A DNA stretch of 64,000 nt from Aeromicrobium camelliae. Its GTDB lineage: Bacteria > Actinomycetota > Actinomycetes > Propionibacteriales > Nocardioidaceae. The position numbers were made by a program, and so were the translations under genes. This document shows, in pieces, positions 35,180 through 44,601 of this stretch; within the stretch, counting starts at the first letter, position 1, and every line of letters starts with the position of its first letter. The stretch is from contig NZ_RQJX01000002.1 in assembly GCF_003850045.1 (NCBI RefSeq), positions 124,001-188,000 on the forward strand, in the 5' to 3' direction. The notes beneath the pieces were generated by a model. That model had not been told where the DNA came from, searched no databases, and was given only the letters and a program-made list of their open reading frames with translations.

Positions 35180-36526
35180 TCAGTGTTCGATGTCGACCTC
35201 TCGGGTCTCCTTGCCGATCAGCAGCGCGATGAAGGTCAGCGCCGCCATCACCGTGAGGTACACGCCGACGAGGAACGGGCTGCCGTCACCGACCGTCCAC
35301 AGCCAGACCGCGATGAACGGCGCGACGGCAGCGCCCAGGATCGAGCTGACGTTGTAGCTGACGCCCGAGCCGGTGTAGCGGACATTGGTCGGGAACAGCT
35401 CGGGCAGCAGGGCGCCCATCGGCCCGAACGTCAAGCCCATGAGCGTGAAGCCGACGATGAGCCACAGCATCACGAGACCGTTGTCGAGCATCGGCACCCA
35501 GAGCAGGCCGAAGACCATGATCGCGGCGGTCACCACCAGCAGCGTGAGCCGGCGGCCGAAGCGGTCGGCGAGGGGGCCGGAGACCATCGTGAAGATGCCG
35601 AAGAACACCACGCCGCCGATCATCATCAGCACGAAGGTGTTGTACGAGTACCCGAGGCCGGAGAGTTCGGCGTCCTCAGGGGCGCGTCCGTAGCTGAGCG
35701 AGAACGTCGTCATGAGGTAGAAGAGCACGTACGTGGCGAGCATGAAGAACGTGCCGAGGACGAGCTCGCGCCAGTGGCTCTTCGCCACCGAGGCCAGCGG
35801 CAGGCGCTGAACCGTGCCCTTCTCGACGGTCTTGGCGAACGCCGGGCTCTCGACGAGCCGCAGCCGCACCCACAGGCCGACCACGACCATGATCGCGCTG
35901 AACAGGAACGGGATGCGCCAGCCCCACGACAGGAACGTGTCGGACGGCATCGACGGGTCGTCGGAGGGCATGGCGAAGGCGATGAGCAGGAACAGGCCAT
36001 TGGCGAGGATGAAGCCGAGCGGAGCGCCGAGCTGCGGGAAGGTGCCGTAAAAGGCGCGCTTGCCGGCGGGGGCGTTCTCCGTCGCCACGAGGGCGGCACC
36101 GCTCCACTCGCCGCCGAGCGCGAAACCTTGTGCGAGGCGCATCAGGACCAGCAGGAAGGGGGCGAACCAGCCCACCATCGCGTACGTCGGCAGGACGCCG
36201 ATGAGGAACGTGGCGATACCCATCGTCAGCAGCGCGGCCACGAGGGTGGTCTTGCGCCCCTTCTTGTCGCCCAGGTGGCCGAAGAACACGGCACCTGCGG
36301 GACGGGCCACCATCGCCGCGCCGAAGACGGCGAACGACGACAGGAGGGCGACGGTCTCATTGCCGGCCGGGAAGAACAGATGAGGGAAGACGAGTACGGC
36401 CGCCGTCGCATAGACGTAGAAGTCGTAGAACTCGATGGTGGTGCCGACCAGGCTCGCCAGGATGACCCGGTGGCGAGGGTTGGCTGGGGTCGCGGCGCTC
36501 TGGCCGGTCTGAGATGTCGACGACAT
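35180..36526 (-). CDS. MHS-family MFS transporter
   Basis: 448-aa symporter of the metabolite:H+ symporter family (ProP/ShiA-like), 12 helices. Signature pieces: TIEFYDFYVYATAAVLVFPHLFFP near 25, GHLGDKKGRKTTL near 84, and GGEWSGAAL near 137. The substrate could be a small organic acid or osmolyte; sequence alone does not decide. ATG at 36526 has GGGAG 8 nt upstream; an upstream in-frame start at 36586 would add a non-homologous leader. Its stop abuts the tetR stop. Confidence 0.88.
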   Translation of the reverse strand: MSSTSQTGQSAATPANPRHRVILASLVGTTIEFYDFYVYATAAVLVFPHLFFPAGNETVALLSSFAVFGAAMVARPAGAVFFGHLGDKKGRKTTLVAALLTMGIATFLIGVLPTYAMVGWFAPFLLVLMRLAQGFALGGEWSGAALVATENAPAGKRAFYGTFPQLGAPLGFILANGLFLLIAFAMPSDDPSMPSDTFLSWGWRIPFLFSAIMVVVGLWVRLRLVESPAFAKTVEKGTVQRLPLASVAKSHWRELVLGTFFMLATYVLFYLMTTFSLSYGRAPEDAELSGLGYSYNTFVLMMIGGVVFFGIFTMVSGPLADRFGRRLTLLVVTAAIMVFGLLWVPMLDNGLVMLWLIVGFTLMGLTFGPMGALLPELFPTNVRYTGSGVSYNVSSILGAAVAPFIAVWLWTVGDGSPFLVGVYLTVMAALTFIALLIGKETREVDIEH

Positions 36527-36642
36527 AGCGGTACTCCCGAGAAGGTTCTGGAGGGGATGCAGCGATGGTACGCGCGTCCGTCTCATCTTACGGACACCGG
36601 GTCCGTTGGGTGGACGAAGCGCACGCTGCGTACAGTGACGCC

Positions 36643-37419
36643 GTGAACGCCGTACGACTCGCGGGCGTGACGTTCGTGCGCGCCGGCCGGGAGATTCTCC
36701 ACGGCATCGACCTCACCGTCGGCCGCGGCGAGCAGTGGGCGCTGCTCGGTCCGAACGGTGCCGGCAAGTCCACCCTGTTGTCGATCTGCTCGGCCACGAC
36801 CTTCCCCAGCAGAGGCACCGCTCGCATCCTCGATGCCCAGATGGGCCGCGTGGACCTGCGCGAGCTGCGGCGCTCGATCGCCGTGGTCGACTCCCGGCAT
36901 CCCCTGCGCTCGAACCTTCCCGTCCTCGACATCGTGCTGACCGGCGTCACGTCCACGATCGAGCGAGTTCCCCGGTGGGAACCCACCGATGACGAGCGCA
37001 AGCGTGCCGAGGACCTGATGAGTCAGCTCGGCGTCGGTGAGGACCCGACTCAGCGGTGGCTGACGATGTCGCAGGGCGAGCGGGGTCGTACGCTCATCGC
37101 TCGCGCGCTGATGACCGATCCTGAGCTGCTGATCCTCGACGAGCCGAGCACGGGTCTGGATCTGGCTGCCCGCGAGCGGATGATCGCGACGATCGACCGG
37201 CTGCCGGAAACGGGCGTCACGACCATCATGGTCACCCACCACTTCGAGGAACTGCCCACCCGAACGACCCACGCCGCGCTCGTGCGGGCCGGACGACTCG
37301 TGGCGGCCGGGCCGGTCGAGGAGGTGCTGACCGACGAGAACGTCAGCGCCACCTTCGATCACCCGGTGCGGATCGAGCGCATCGGCGGACGCTGGTCCGC
37401 CCGCACCCGCACCCCGTGA
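36643..37419 (+). CDS. ABC transporter ATP-binding protein, orphan
   Basis: 258-aa single nucleotide-binding domain: Walker A GPNGAGKST near 38, Walker B LLILDEPSTG near 160, H-loop MVTHHFEELP near 193. The signature is MSQGERGR rather than LSGGQ, as in a group of iron-complex/ModF-like ATPases. No permease or binding protein adjoins it, so its partner is elsewhere or it is not a transporter. GTG at 36643 is 6 nt after TACAGT (36631-36636), a leaderless promoter. Confidence 0.85.
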   Translation: MNAVRLAGVTFVRAGREILHGIDLTVGRGEQWALLGPNGAGKSTLLSICSATTFPSRGTARILDAQMGRVDLRELRRSIAVVDSRHPLRSNLPVLDIVLTGVTSTIERVPRWEPTDDERKRAEDLMSQLGVGEDPTQRWLTMSQGERGRTLIARALMTDPELLILDEPSTGLDLAARERMIATIDRLPETGVTTIMVTHHFEELPTRTTHAALVRAGRLVAAGPVEEVLTDENVSATFDHPVRIERIGGRWSARTRTP

Positions 37420-37443
37420 ACCCCGGTCCTAGGGTGGGTCCTC

Positions 37444-38229
37444 GTGGATGATCCGACGCTCGCGGTGCTCGCCTTCATCGCTGCGGCGGCGTTCCTCGCC
37501 GGCTGGACCGACGCGGTCGTCGGAGGCGGAGGGCTCATCCAGCTTCCGGCACTGATGATCGCGTTCCCGCACGCTGCCCCCGTGCAGCTGCTCGCGACGA
37601 ACAAGGCCGGTTCCATCGCCGGGACGTCGGTGTCCAGCCTGACCTACCTGCGCCGGGTCCGGCCCGATCTGCGCACGGCCCTGCCGCTCGCGCTCGCCGC
37701 CTTCGCCGGATCGCTGGGCGGAGCGTTCGTCGCCTCGTTCATCCCGCGTGACGCGTTCAATCCGGTCACCCTCGTGGTGCTCGTCCTGGTCGGCGCCTAC
37801 ACGCTGCTCAAGCCGGAGCTGGGTCGTTCGAGCCTCCTGCGATTCAGCGGCCGTCGCCACTACGGGGCGGCGATGCTGACCGGCGTCGCCATCGGTTTCT
37901 ACGACGGGGCCCTCGGTCCAGGGACGGGATCGTTCCTGGTCTTCGCCCTCGTCGGCTGGCTGGGCTATGGCTTCCTCGACGCCAGCGCCAAGGCCAAGAT
38001 GGCGAACTTCGCGACCAACCTGGCGTCGCTCATCGTCTTCATCCCGCAAGGCGCGGTGATGTGGAAGGCCGGTCTCGTCCTCGCGACCTTCAATGTCCTC
38101 GGCGGCTACCTGGGTGCGCGGACGGCTGTGGCGAAGGGCGCGGTGTTCATCCGGATCGTCTTCGTCGTGGTGGTCGGCGCGTTCATCGTCAAGATCGGCT
38201 GGGACGTCGTGCAGCAGTTCTGGGGCTGA
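37444..38229 (+). CDS. TSUP family permease (TauE/SafE)
   Basis: 261-aa polytopic protein of the sulfite exporter TauE/SafE family, about 8 helices in two repeats (AGWTDAVVGGGGLIQLPALM near 20 and GFYDGALGPGTGSFLVFALVG near 155). Family members move sulfonates, sulfite or other organic anions; the substrate here is open. GTG at 37444 follows TAGGGT (37430-37435) by 8 nt and lacks a ribosome site. Confidence 0.88.
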   Translation: MDDPTLAVLAFIAAAAFLAGWTDAVVGGGGLIQLPALMIAFPHAAPVQLLATNKAGSIAGTSVSSLTYLRRVRPDLRTALPLALAAFAGSLGGAFVASFIPRDAFNPVTLVVLVLVGAYTLLKPELGRSSLLRFSGRRHYGAAMLTGVAIGFYDGALGPGTGSFLVFALVGWLGYGFLDASAKAKMANFATNLASLIVFIPQGAVMWKAGLVLATFNVLGGYLGARTAVAKGAVFIRIVFVVVVGAFIVKIGWDVVQQFWG

Positions 38230-38251
38230 CCCGCGGCGATACCCTGCCGAC

Positions 38252-39409
38252 ATGGACTTCGCCCTCGACGAGACCGACGAGCAGATCGCCCAGGTGGCGC
38301 GGACGTTCGTCGACCGGGAGATCGTGCCGCACATCCGCGACTGGGATCGTGCGGAGACGGTCGACACCGCGATCGTGCCGCGGATGGGTGAGCTCGGGAT
38401 CCTCGGGCTCGGCATCGACGAGGAGTACGGCGGCACCCCGTCGAGCTTCCAGGCGTACGCCGCCGTGATGGAGGAACTCGGCCGTGGCGACAACTCGGTG
38501 CGCGGCATCGTGTCGGTCAGTCTCGGCCTCGTCGGTAAGAGCATCGCCGCCTTCGGCACGCCCGAGCAGAAGCAGGAGTGGCTGCCGCAGATCACTTCCG
38601 GCACCGCGCTGGGGTGTTTCGGTCTCACGGAACCGGACTCCGGCTCCGATCCGGGATCGCTGCGGACGCGGGCGCGGCGCGACGGCGACGACTGGGTGTT
38701 GAGCGGCGAGAAGATGTTCATCACCAACGGCACGTGGGCCAAGGTCGCCCTGGTGTTCGCGCGGACGAGCGACGAGGGCGGCCGGGGCATCACCGCGTTC
38801 CTCGTGCCGACCGACACGGCCGGGTTCACCGCGCACACGATCCACGGCAAGCTCGGGCTGCGAGGGCAGGCGACCGCATCGCTCTCGCTGGAGGACGTGA
38901 GAGTGCCGGACGGGGCGCGGCTCGGGGAGGTCGGCCGCGGACTGCCGATCGCCCTCGCCGCGTTGACCAAGGGCCGCATCTCCGTGGCGGCCAGCAGCGT
39001 CGGGGTCGCCCAGGCGGCGCTCGACTTCGCCCTCGACTACGCGACGGAGCGCACGCAGTTCGGGACGCCGATCGCCGGCAAGCAACTCGTGCAGGAGCTG
39101 CTGGCCGACTCCGCCGTCGAGATCGACGCGGCGCGCCTGTTGACCCGGCGCGCGGCCTGGGGGATCGACCAGGGGGCGGGGCTCAAAGCGCTCTCGCTGC
39201 ACGTCTCGATGGCCAAGCTCGCGGCGAGCGAGACCGCGGTCGCGGTGACCAACCGCTGCCTCCAGGTGCTCGGGGGCTACGGTTTCATCGACGAGTACCC
39301 CCTCGGCAAGTACCTGCGTGACGCCCGCGTGCTCACCTTGTACGAGGGCACGAGTCAGATTCAAAAGCTCATCATCGGACGGGAGTTGACCGGTCTCAAT
39401 GCCATGTGA
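38252..39409 (+). CDS. Acyl-CoA dehydrogenase
   Basis: 385-aa FAD enzyme of acyl-CoA beta-oxidation or a related pathway. Visible are the N-terminal helical domain, the FAD-binding GCFGLTEPDSGSDPGSLRTRA near 123, W-x-L-S-G-x-K-x-F-I-T-N-G near 150, and the catalytic base in LYEGTSQIQKLIIGR near 367. The Y-E-G-T-S-x-I-Q form is typical of short-chain/glutaryl types, but substrate cannot be fixed. ATG at 38252 is 6 nt after TACCCT (38240-38245). It overlaps purU by 11 nt. Confidence 0.9.
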   Translation: MDFALDETDEQIAQVARTFVDREIVPHIRDWDRAETVDTAIVPRMGELGILGLGIDEEYGGTPSSFQAYAAVMEELGRGDNSVRGIVSVSLGLVGKSIAAFGTPEQKQEWLPQITSGTALGCFGLTEPDSGSDPGSLRTRARRDGDDWVLSGEKMFITNGTWAKVALVFARTSDEGGRGITAFLVPTDTAGFTAHTIHGKLGLRGQATASLSLEDVRVPDGARLGEVGRGLPIALAALTKGRISVAASSVGVAQAALDFALDYATERTQFGTPIAGKQLVQELLADSAVEIDAARLLTRRAAWGIDQGAGLKALSLHVSMAKLAASETAVAVTNRCLQVLGGYGFIDEYPLGKYLRDARVLTLYEGTSQIQKLIIGRELTGLNAM

Positions 39410-40262
39410 TACCTCGAGCGACTTCATCGTGACGCTGTCCTGCCCGGACCGCGTCGGCATCGTCGCGGCCATCTCCTCGACGCTCGCGGAGAACGACTGC
39501 ACGATCGTGGAGTCGCAGCAGTACGCGGACCCGGACACGCGCCAGTTCTTCATGCGGGTGCGTTTCCTGTCGGCCGAGCCGCGCTCCCTGGACGACATGC
39601 GGGAGCGACTCGGTGCCGCGGTCGCGGACTTCGACATGACGTGGGACCTGCACGACACGACGGCCCCGATGAAGGTCGTGGTGATGGTCAGCAAGCAGGG
39701 TCACGTGCTCAACCACCTGCTCTTCCGCTACCGCACGGGCCAGTTGCCGGTCGAGATCGTCGCCGTCGTCTCCAATCACACGACGTGGCAGGACGAGGTG
39801 CGCTGGCACGGCATCGACTTCCACCATCTCCCCGTCACTCCGGAGACCAAGCGGGAGGCAGAGCAGCAGGTGCTCGCTCTCATGGAGGAGACGGGTGCCG
39901 AGGCGCTCGTGCTCGCGCGGTACATGCAGATCCTGTCCGACGAGATGTGCCGTGCGGTCCACGGCCGCGCGATCAACATCCACCATTCGCTGCTACCGAG
40001 CTTCAAGGGCGCGCGTCCCTACGAGCAGGCGCACCGCCGGGGCGTCAAGGTGATCGGCGCGACGGCCCACTACGTGACGGCCGAACTCGACGAGGGACCG
40101 ATCATCGAGCAGGACTTCCGGCGAGTCGACCACCGGTCGTCGGCGGCGGAGCTCGCCCACCTCGGCCAGGACCTCGAGGCCCGGGCCCTCGCCCACGCTC
40201 TGCGGGCGCACGCCGAGCACCGCGTGCTCCTCAACGGCGTGAAGACCGTGGTGTTCGACTGA
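39399..40262 (+). CDS. purU: Formyltetrahydrofolate deformylase
   Basis: 287-aa enzyme that hydrolyses 10-formyl-THF to formate and THF, balancing one-carbon pools. N-terminal ACT domain (FIVTLSCPDRVGIVAAISSTL, about 8-85), then a formyltransferase-like domain with SNHTTW, LARYMQILSD near 167 and the active-site INIHHSLLPSFKGARPY (about 190-206) and a late Asp in VTAELDEGPII. Length and motifs are standard. The 11-nt overlap with the acyl-CoA dehydrogenase suggests coupled expression. Confidence 0.93.
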   Translation: MPCDTSSDFIVTLSCPDRVGIVAAISSTLAENDCTIVESQQYADPDTRQFFMRVRFLSAEPRSLDDMRERLGAAVADFDMTWDLHDTTAPMKVVVMVSKQGHVLNHLLFRYRTGQLPVEIVAVVSNHTTWQDEVRWHGIDFHHLPVTPETKREAEQQVLALMEETGAEALVLARYMQILSDEMCRAVHGRAINIHHSLLPSFKGARPYEQAHRRGVKVIGATAHYVTAELDEGPIIEQDFRRVDHRSSAAELAHLGQDLEARALAHALRAHAEHRVLLNGVKTVVFD

Positions 40263-40271
40263 CCGTCGCGA

Positions 40272-41465
40272 TCAGGGGGAGGACGGCCGACTGTCGGGCG
40301 CCGTCTCGTCGGCGGGCTCCAGCTCGGCCGGAGGGTCCTCCTCGTCCGGGTCGACCGACCCGCGACGGTCCTCCGGCGGCGCCTCGGGGGAGACCTGCTG
40401 GTCGATCTGCTCGTTGAGGTAGCGCAGGATCTCCACGACGACCGCCGCGACCGGCACCGCGAGGAACGCGCCGGTGATGCCGAACATGGATCCTCCGGCC
40501 GTCACCGAGAGCAGCACGATGCCGGCGTGGAGCTTCATGCTCTTGCCCTGCAGCCACGGCGAGAGCACGTTGCCCTCGAGTTGCTGGACGGCGACGATGA
40601 TCAGCACGACGATGATCGCGTCCTGGAAGTCGTTCGTCACGAGCGTCACGAGCACCGCGAGTGCGCCGGTCGCGAACGCACCGACGATCGGAATGAACCC
40701 GCCGAAGAACGTGAGGATCGCCAGCGGGATGGCGAGCGGGACGCCCACGATGACCAGGCCCAGACCGATGAAGAACGCGTCGATGGCCGACACGAGGCCC
40801 TGCGTCCGGATGAAGCCGCCGAGGGTGTTCCACGAGCGGGTGAGCATCTCGGCCAGGTGGCCGCCGGCGCGACGGCCGCCGACCCGGCGGACGAACGGCA
40901 GGAAGCGGTGCCCGTCCTTGAGGAAGAAGAACGTCAGAATCAGTGTCACGACCAGATTGACCAGGACGCTGGTGACGGTGCCGATCGTGTTGAAGACGCC
41001 GGTGCCGATGTCCAGCGCGGAGTCCTGCAACCAGTTCTGGACCGCGTCGATGGCGTCGGTGATCTGGCCTTCGGTGACGGAGAACGGTCCCTCGGTGAGC
41101 CACCGCTGGATCTCGCTGAGTCCGCTGGCCGCACTGTTGACGATCCGCGGCGCCTCGTCGACGACCTGCGGGATGAGCAGCGAGAAGACGAAGAACACCC
41201 CGCCGACGAAGCCGAGGAGCGTGACGGCGGCGGCGAGCGCGCTCGGGAAACCGATCCTGCGCAGGGTGCGGGTCGGCGGTTCGAGGACGGTGGCCACGAG
41301 GATCGCGAGGGACACCGGGAACCAGACCATCCAGGTGCGGCCGATGACCCAGCCCAGGATGTAGAGGGCCGCCGCGATGATCACGACGCGCAGCCCCCAG
41401 CGTTGAAGGTGCCCGAAGCCCTCGTCGATGACTCTGCCGCGGTCGCGGATGCTCGTCTCGCTCAC
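40272..41465 (-). CDS. AI-2E family transporter (UPF0118)
   Basis: 397-aa membrane protein of the TqsA/AI-2E superfamily, about 8 helices; the core motif PLAIPLAILTFFGGFIPIVGAFATGALAVLVTL lies near 240 and the late motif Q-Q-L-E-G-N-V-L-S-P-W near 296. Members export signalling molecules or act as Na+/H+ antiporters. The acidic, Pro-rich C-terminal tail (about 355-397) is disordered. GTG at 41465 is 7 nt after TAGGCT (41478-41473); the first three bases of that hexamer are also the ung stop codon. Confidence 0.85.
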   Translation of the reverse strand: MSETSIRDRGRVIDEGFGHLQRWGLRVVIIAAALYILGWVIGRTWMVWFPVSLAILVATVLEPPTRTLRRIGFPSALAAAVTLLGFVGGVFFVFSLLIPQVVDEAPRIVNSAASGLSEIQRWLTEGPFSVTEGQITDAIDAVQNWLQDSALDIGTGVFNTIGTVTSVLVNLVVTLILTFFFLKDGHRFLPFVRRVGGRRAGGHLAEMLTRSWNTLGGFIRTQGLVSAIDAFFIGLGLVIVGVPLAIPLAILTFFGGFIPIVGAFATGALAVLVTLVTNDFQDAIIVVLIIVAVQQLEGNVLSPWLQGKSMKLHAGIVLLSVTAGGSMFGITGAFLAVPVAAVVVEILRYLNEQIDQQVSPEAPPEDRRGSVDPDEEDPPAELEPADETAPDSRPSSP

Positions 41466-41475
41466 GCTAGTGAGC

Positions 41476-42159
41476 CTAACGGCCCAGATCCCAGTTCACT
41501 GGTTCCGCGCCCTGCTGTCGCAGGAGTTCGTTGGCGCGGCTGAACGGGCGAGAGCCGAAGAAGCCTCGCGACGCCGACAGGGGACTGGGGTGGGCGGAGG
41601 TGATCCTCGGTGTGTCGCCGAGGAGCGGGGCGAGGTTCTGTGCGTCCCGGCCCCACAGGATGGCGACGAGCGGTCGCTGCCGGGCGACGAGGGCGCGGAT
41701 GGCTTGTTCGGTGACGGCCTCCCAGCCCTTGCCCCGATGGCTCGCCGGCGTCCCCGGACGTACCGTCAGCACGCGGTTGAGCAGCAGCACACCCTGCTGC
41801 GCCCACGGGGTGAGGTCACCGGACTCGGCGGGCGCGATGCCCAGATCGTCGTGCAGTTCGCGGTAGATGTTGACGAGGCTCCGCGGCAGCGGGCGGACGT
41901 CCGGCATGACGGAGAACGACAGTCCCATCGGGTGGCCGGGAGTCGGATACGGGTCCTGGCCGGTGATGAGGACCTTCACGTCGGCCATCGGCTCGGCGAA
42001 CGCCCGCAAGATCGCGTCGCCCGCCGGGAGGTAGCCGTGGCCCGCGGCGATCTCTGCGCGCAGGAAGTCCCCCATCGCGGCGATGCGGTCGGCCACCGGG
42101 GCGAGTGCTTCGGCCCAGTCGGAGGCCAGGAGTTCGTCGAGGGGTCGGCGTGCGGTCAT
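41476..42159 (-). CDS. ung: Uracil-DNA glycosylase
   Basis: 227-aa family 1 UDG that excises uracil from DNA. Motifs: the water-activating loop [18 protein letters not shown] near 66, and the minor-groove loop [18 protein letters not shown] near 190. Length is standard. Its ATG overlaps the stop of the frameshifted MFS gene by 4 nt, so the two were an operon. Confidence 0.95.
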   Translation of the reverse strand: MTARRPLDELLASDWAEALAPVADRIAAMGDFLRAEIAAGHGYLPAGDAILRAFAEPMADVKVLITGQDPYPTPGHPMGLSFSVMPDVRPLPRSLVNIYRELHDDLGIAPAESGDLTPWAQQGVLLLNRVLTVRPGTPASHRGKGWEAVTEQAIRALVARQRPLVAILWGRDAQNLAPLLGDTPRITSAHPSPLSASRGFFGSRPFSRANELLRQQGAEPVNWDLGR

Positions 42160-43309
42160 CGGGCACTATCGTGCCGCAGTGCCTGCGGCGCGAGTGCCGC
42201 GGCCACGAGGCAGCCCGCGAGCGGCACGATAAGGGCGCGGTCCAGCCCTGCCGTCGAGGAGATCGCGCCGATCACCGAGGGCCCGGCGAGCAGGCCCACG
42301 TACCCCATTCCCACAGCGCGAGCGAGATACACGCCGCTGTAGCGCCGATCAACGTTGCCGGCGGCCGAGTAGAACTGGGGAGCGCAGCCCGCGAGGCCGA
42401 TGCCCACGACCGTCCAGCCGAGCAGGCCGATCACGGGACTGGGCGCGGCGACGGTGATCGCGAAGCCGATCGCTCCGAGGGCGGCGGCCCGCCGGACGAA
42501 CGGACCCGGTCCCCAGGCGCGGACGAGGAGGTCGGCGACGAGGCGCACCACCGTCATCGCGACCGAGAACGCCCCGAACGCGAGCGCGGCCGTCGACTCG
42601 CTGGAGCCGAGATGATCGCGCAGGTGCACGGTGCTCCAGTCGAAGGCGACGCCCTCGGACAACATCAGCACGAAGGCGAGCCCGCCGATCAGCACCACCC
42701 GGCCGGTCCATGGCGGCCGGCCCTCCGGACGCAGCGCGTGGGGGCGTCATGGTGGGGCTCGGGCGGCAGCAGCAGTGGCCGCAGGGCCAGGGCCGTCGCG
42801 ATCGTGACGATGCCGCCGCCGGCGAGCGCCACGGGTGCGCCGACCTTCAGAGCGAGCAGGGCTCCACCGCTCAACGACGCGACGAGGCCTCCGGCGGAGA
42901 AGAACGCGTGGAACGACGACATGATCGGGTGTCCCCAGTGCTGCTCGACCTGAACGGCGTGCGCGTTCTGGGCCACGTCGACGAAGCCGTTCGTCGCGCC
43001 GAGCACGATGACCGCCGCCGCCAGGCCGAGTTGGTCCTGCGCGAGCCCCGGCAGTGGAAGCGCCAAGCCCATCGCGACCATCGCCGTCACGACCACGGCT
43101 CGGCTGCCGAACCGGTCCACGAGCGGTCCCGCGGCCTGCATCCCGATCCACGCGGCCACGCCGAGCACGAGGAGAAGCAGCCCGAGCTGGTGGTCCTCGA
43201 CCCCCGTCCGGTCCTTGATCACCGGGATGTGCACGACCCACATCCCGAGCACGAACCCGTTGAGTCCGAAGATCCCGCTGGTGGCGACGCGGGCGGGCAG
43301 GAGACGCAC
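42156..43309 (-). pseudogene. MFS transporter, frameshifted
   Basis: A 12-helix MFS permease split into two reading frames. The N-terminal half (43309 down to 42689) reads normally through LRPLLLPPEPHHDAP and then runs into an unrelated tail and a stop. The C-terminal half continues in another frame as RPPWTGRVVLIGGLAFVLMLSEG and ends at 42156. Adding one base to the five-G run at 42740-42744 joins the halves without any other change. Either a real 1-bp deletion or a homopolymer sequencing error. Family resembles permeases with a GFVLGMWVVHIPVIKDRTG start. Located directly upstream of ung. Confidence 0.8.
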
Positions 43310-43373
43310 CCGACGACTCTAGAGCGTCCCGACCGCCGATGCGGCCCGGCGATGCCGTTAGACTCGGGCTGCT

Positions 43374-44597
43374 TTGTCTGCCGTCGCGTCGTACCGCGCC
43401 TTGTTGCGCACTGTCGGGCCCGCCTACGTCCTCGTAGCCTTCCTCGGGCGTATTCCGCTTGCCATGAGCCAGCTCGGCACCCTCGTGATGGTCAGTGAAG
43501 CCAGCGGCCGTTACGCCTGGGGAGGCGCCGCCGCGGGGGCGCTCGCCATCGCCAATGCCGTCGGTGCGCCGATCGCGGGACTGCTGGCCGACCGCATCGG
43601 ACAGCGCCCGGTGGTCTTGGTCCAGTCGATCCTCGGTGCGGTCGGACTCGTCTCGCTGGTCGTCGTGACCACGCCCGAGGCGTCACGTTCACTCATCGTC
43701 GCGGTCGCGGCCGTCACCGGGCTGATGCTTCCGCAGGTCGGGCCGCTCGCCCGAGTCCGCTGGCGCCCGATCACGGAGCGCAGTGAGGCCGATCCGGTGC
43801 GCCGGCGCCGACTCGTCGACGCGGCGTTCTCGTACGAGGGAGCGGCCGATGAAGCGTCCTTCGTCCTCGGTCCCGCCCTTATCGGCGTGCTCGGCGTGCT
43901 CGTCGACCCGGCTGGAGCTGTCGTGACGGCCGGTCTCGTGCTGGCCGTCTTCGGCACCTGGTTCGCGGTGCACCCGACCGCTCGTCTGGTGAAGCGAGCT
44001 GCAGCCCACGCAGCGGAGAATCACCGGTTCTGGTCGGTCGCCTTCGTCGTGCTCATCAGCGCCCAGTTCTGCGTCGGCACCCTGTTCGGCAGCATCCAGA
44101 CCGGCACCACCGTGCTCGCGACGGCGGCCGGGCAGGCGGGTCTCGCCGGCCTCATCCACGCCTGCCTCGGCATCGGCAGCGTCATCGCCGGACTGGCGAT
44201 CACGGCGCTGCCCGAGCGCATCCTGTACTCGACACGCATGCTCGTCGCGGCCGCGGCGCTGTTCGCGCTCGCGCTCCCGCTGTTCTGGGTCGATTCGCTC
44301 GCCGCGCTCGTGGCCGTCATCGTCGTGCTGGGCTTCGCGGTCGCGCCCTACATGATCAGCAACTTCGCTCTGGCCGGGATCCTCGTGCCGCTGTCGGGCG
44401 TCGGGACGGCGATGACCTTCCTCGCTGCTGCGACCGGGCTCGGCTATGCGACGGGCGCCGCAGTCGCGGGCCGCGCCGCCGATGCCGGCGGCCACCAGCC
44501 GGCGTTCGTCGTCACGATGTGCGCGGCCGGAGGGGCGTTCCTGTTGGCGTTGCTGGCCAACCCGATTCTGCGCCGGGCCCGCGTCGTCAACGCCTGA
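43374..44597 (+). CDS. MFS transporter
   Basis: 407-aa permease with 12 predicted helices. The MFS A-loop GLLADRIGQRPVV lies near 68. The substrate is unknown. Start TTG at 43374 is used because it begins the conserved N terminus and lies 9 nt after TAGACT (43359-43364); there is no clear ribosome site. Divergent from the frameshifted MFS gene; the two are distant relatives, not duplicates. Confidence 0.82.
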   Translation: MSAVASYRALLRTVGPAYVLVAFLGRIPLAMSQLGTLVMVSEASGRYAWGGAAAGALAIANAVGAPIAGLLADRIGQRPVVLVQSILGAVGLVSLVVVTTPEASRSLIVAVAAVTGLMLPQVGPLARVRWRPITERSEADPVRRRRLVDAAFSYEGAADEASFVLGPALIGVLGVLVDPAGAVVTAGLVLAVFGTWFAVHPTARLVKRAAAHAAENHRFWSVAFVVLISAQFCVGTLFGSIQTGTTVLATAAGQAGLAGLIHACLGIGSVIAGLAITALPERILYSTRMLVAAAALFALALPLFWVDSLAALVAVIVVLGFAVAPYMISNFALAGILVPLSGVGTAMTFLAAATGLGYATGAAVAGRAADAGGHQPAFVVTMCAAGGAFLLALLANPILRRARVVNA

Positions 44598-44601
44598 CTC
44601 G

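Noticed and set aside
35183..36646. Plus-strand open frame of 487 codons antisense to the MHS transporter
   Set aside because: Same reason; charged, His/Gln-rich translation with no domain.
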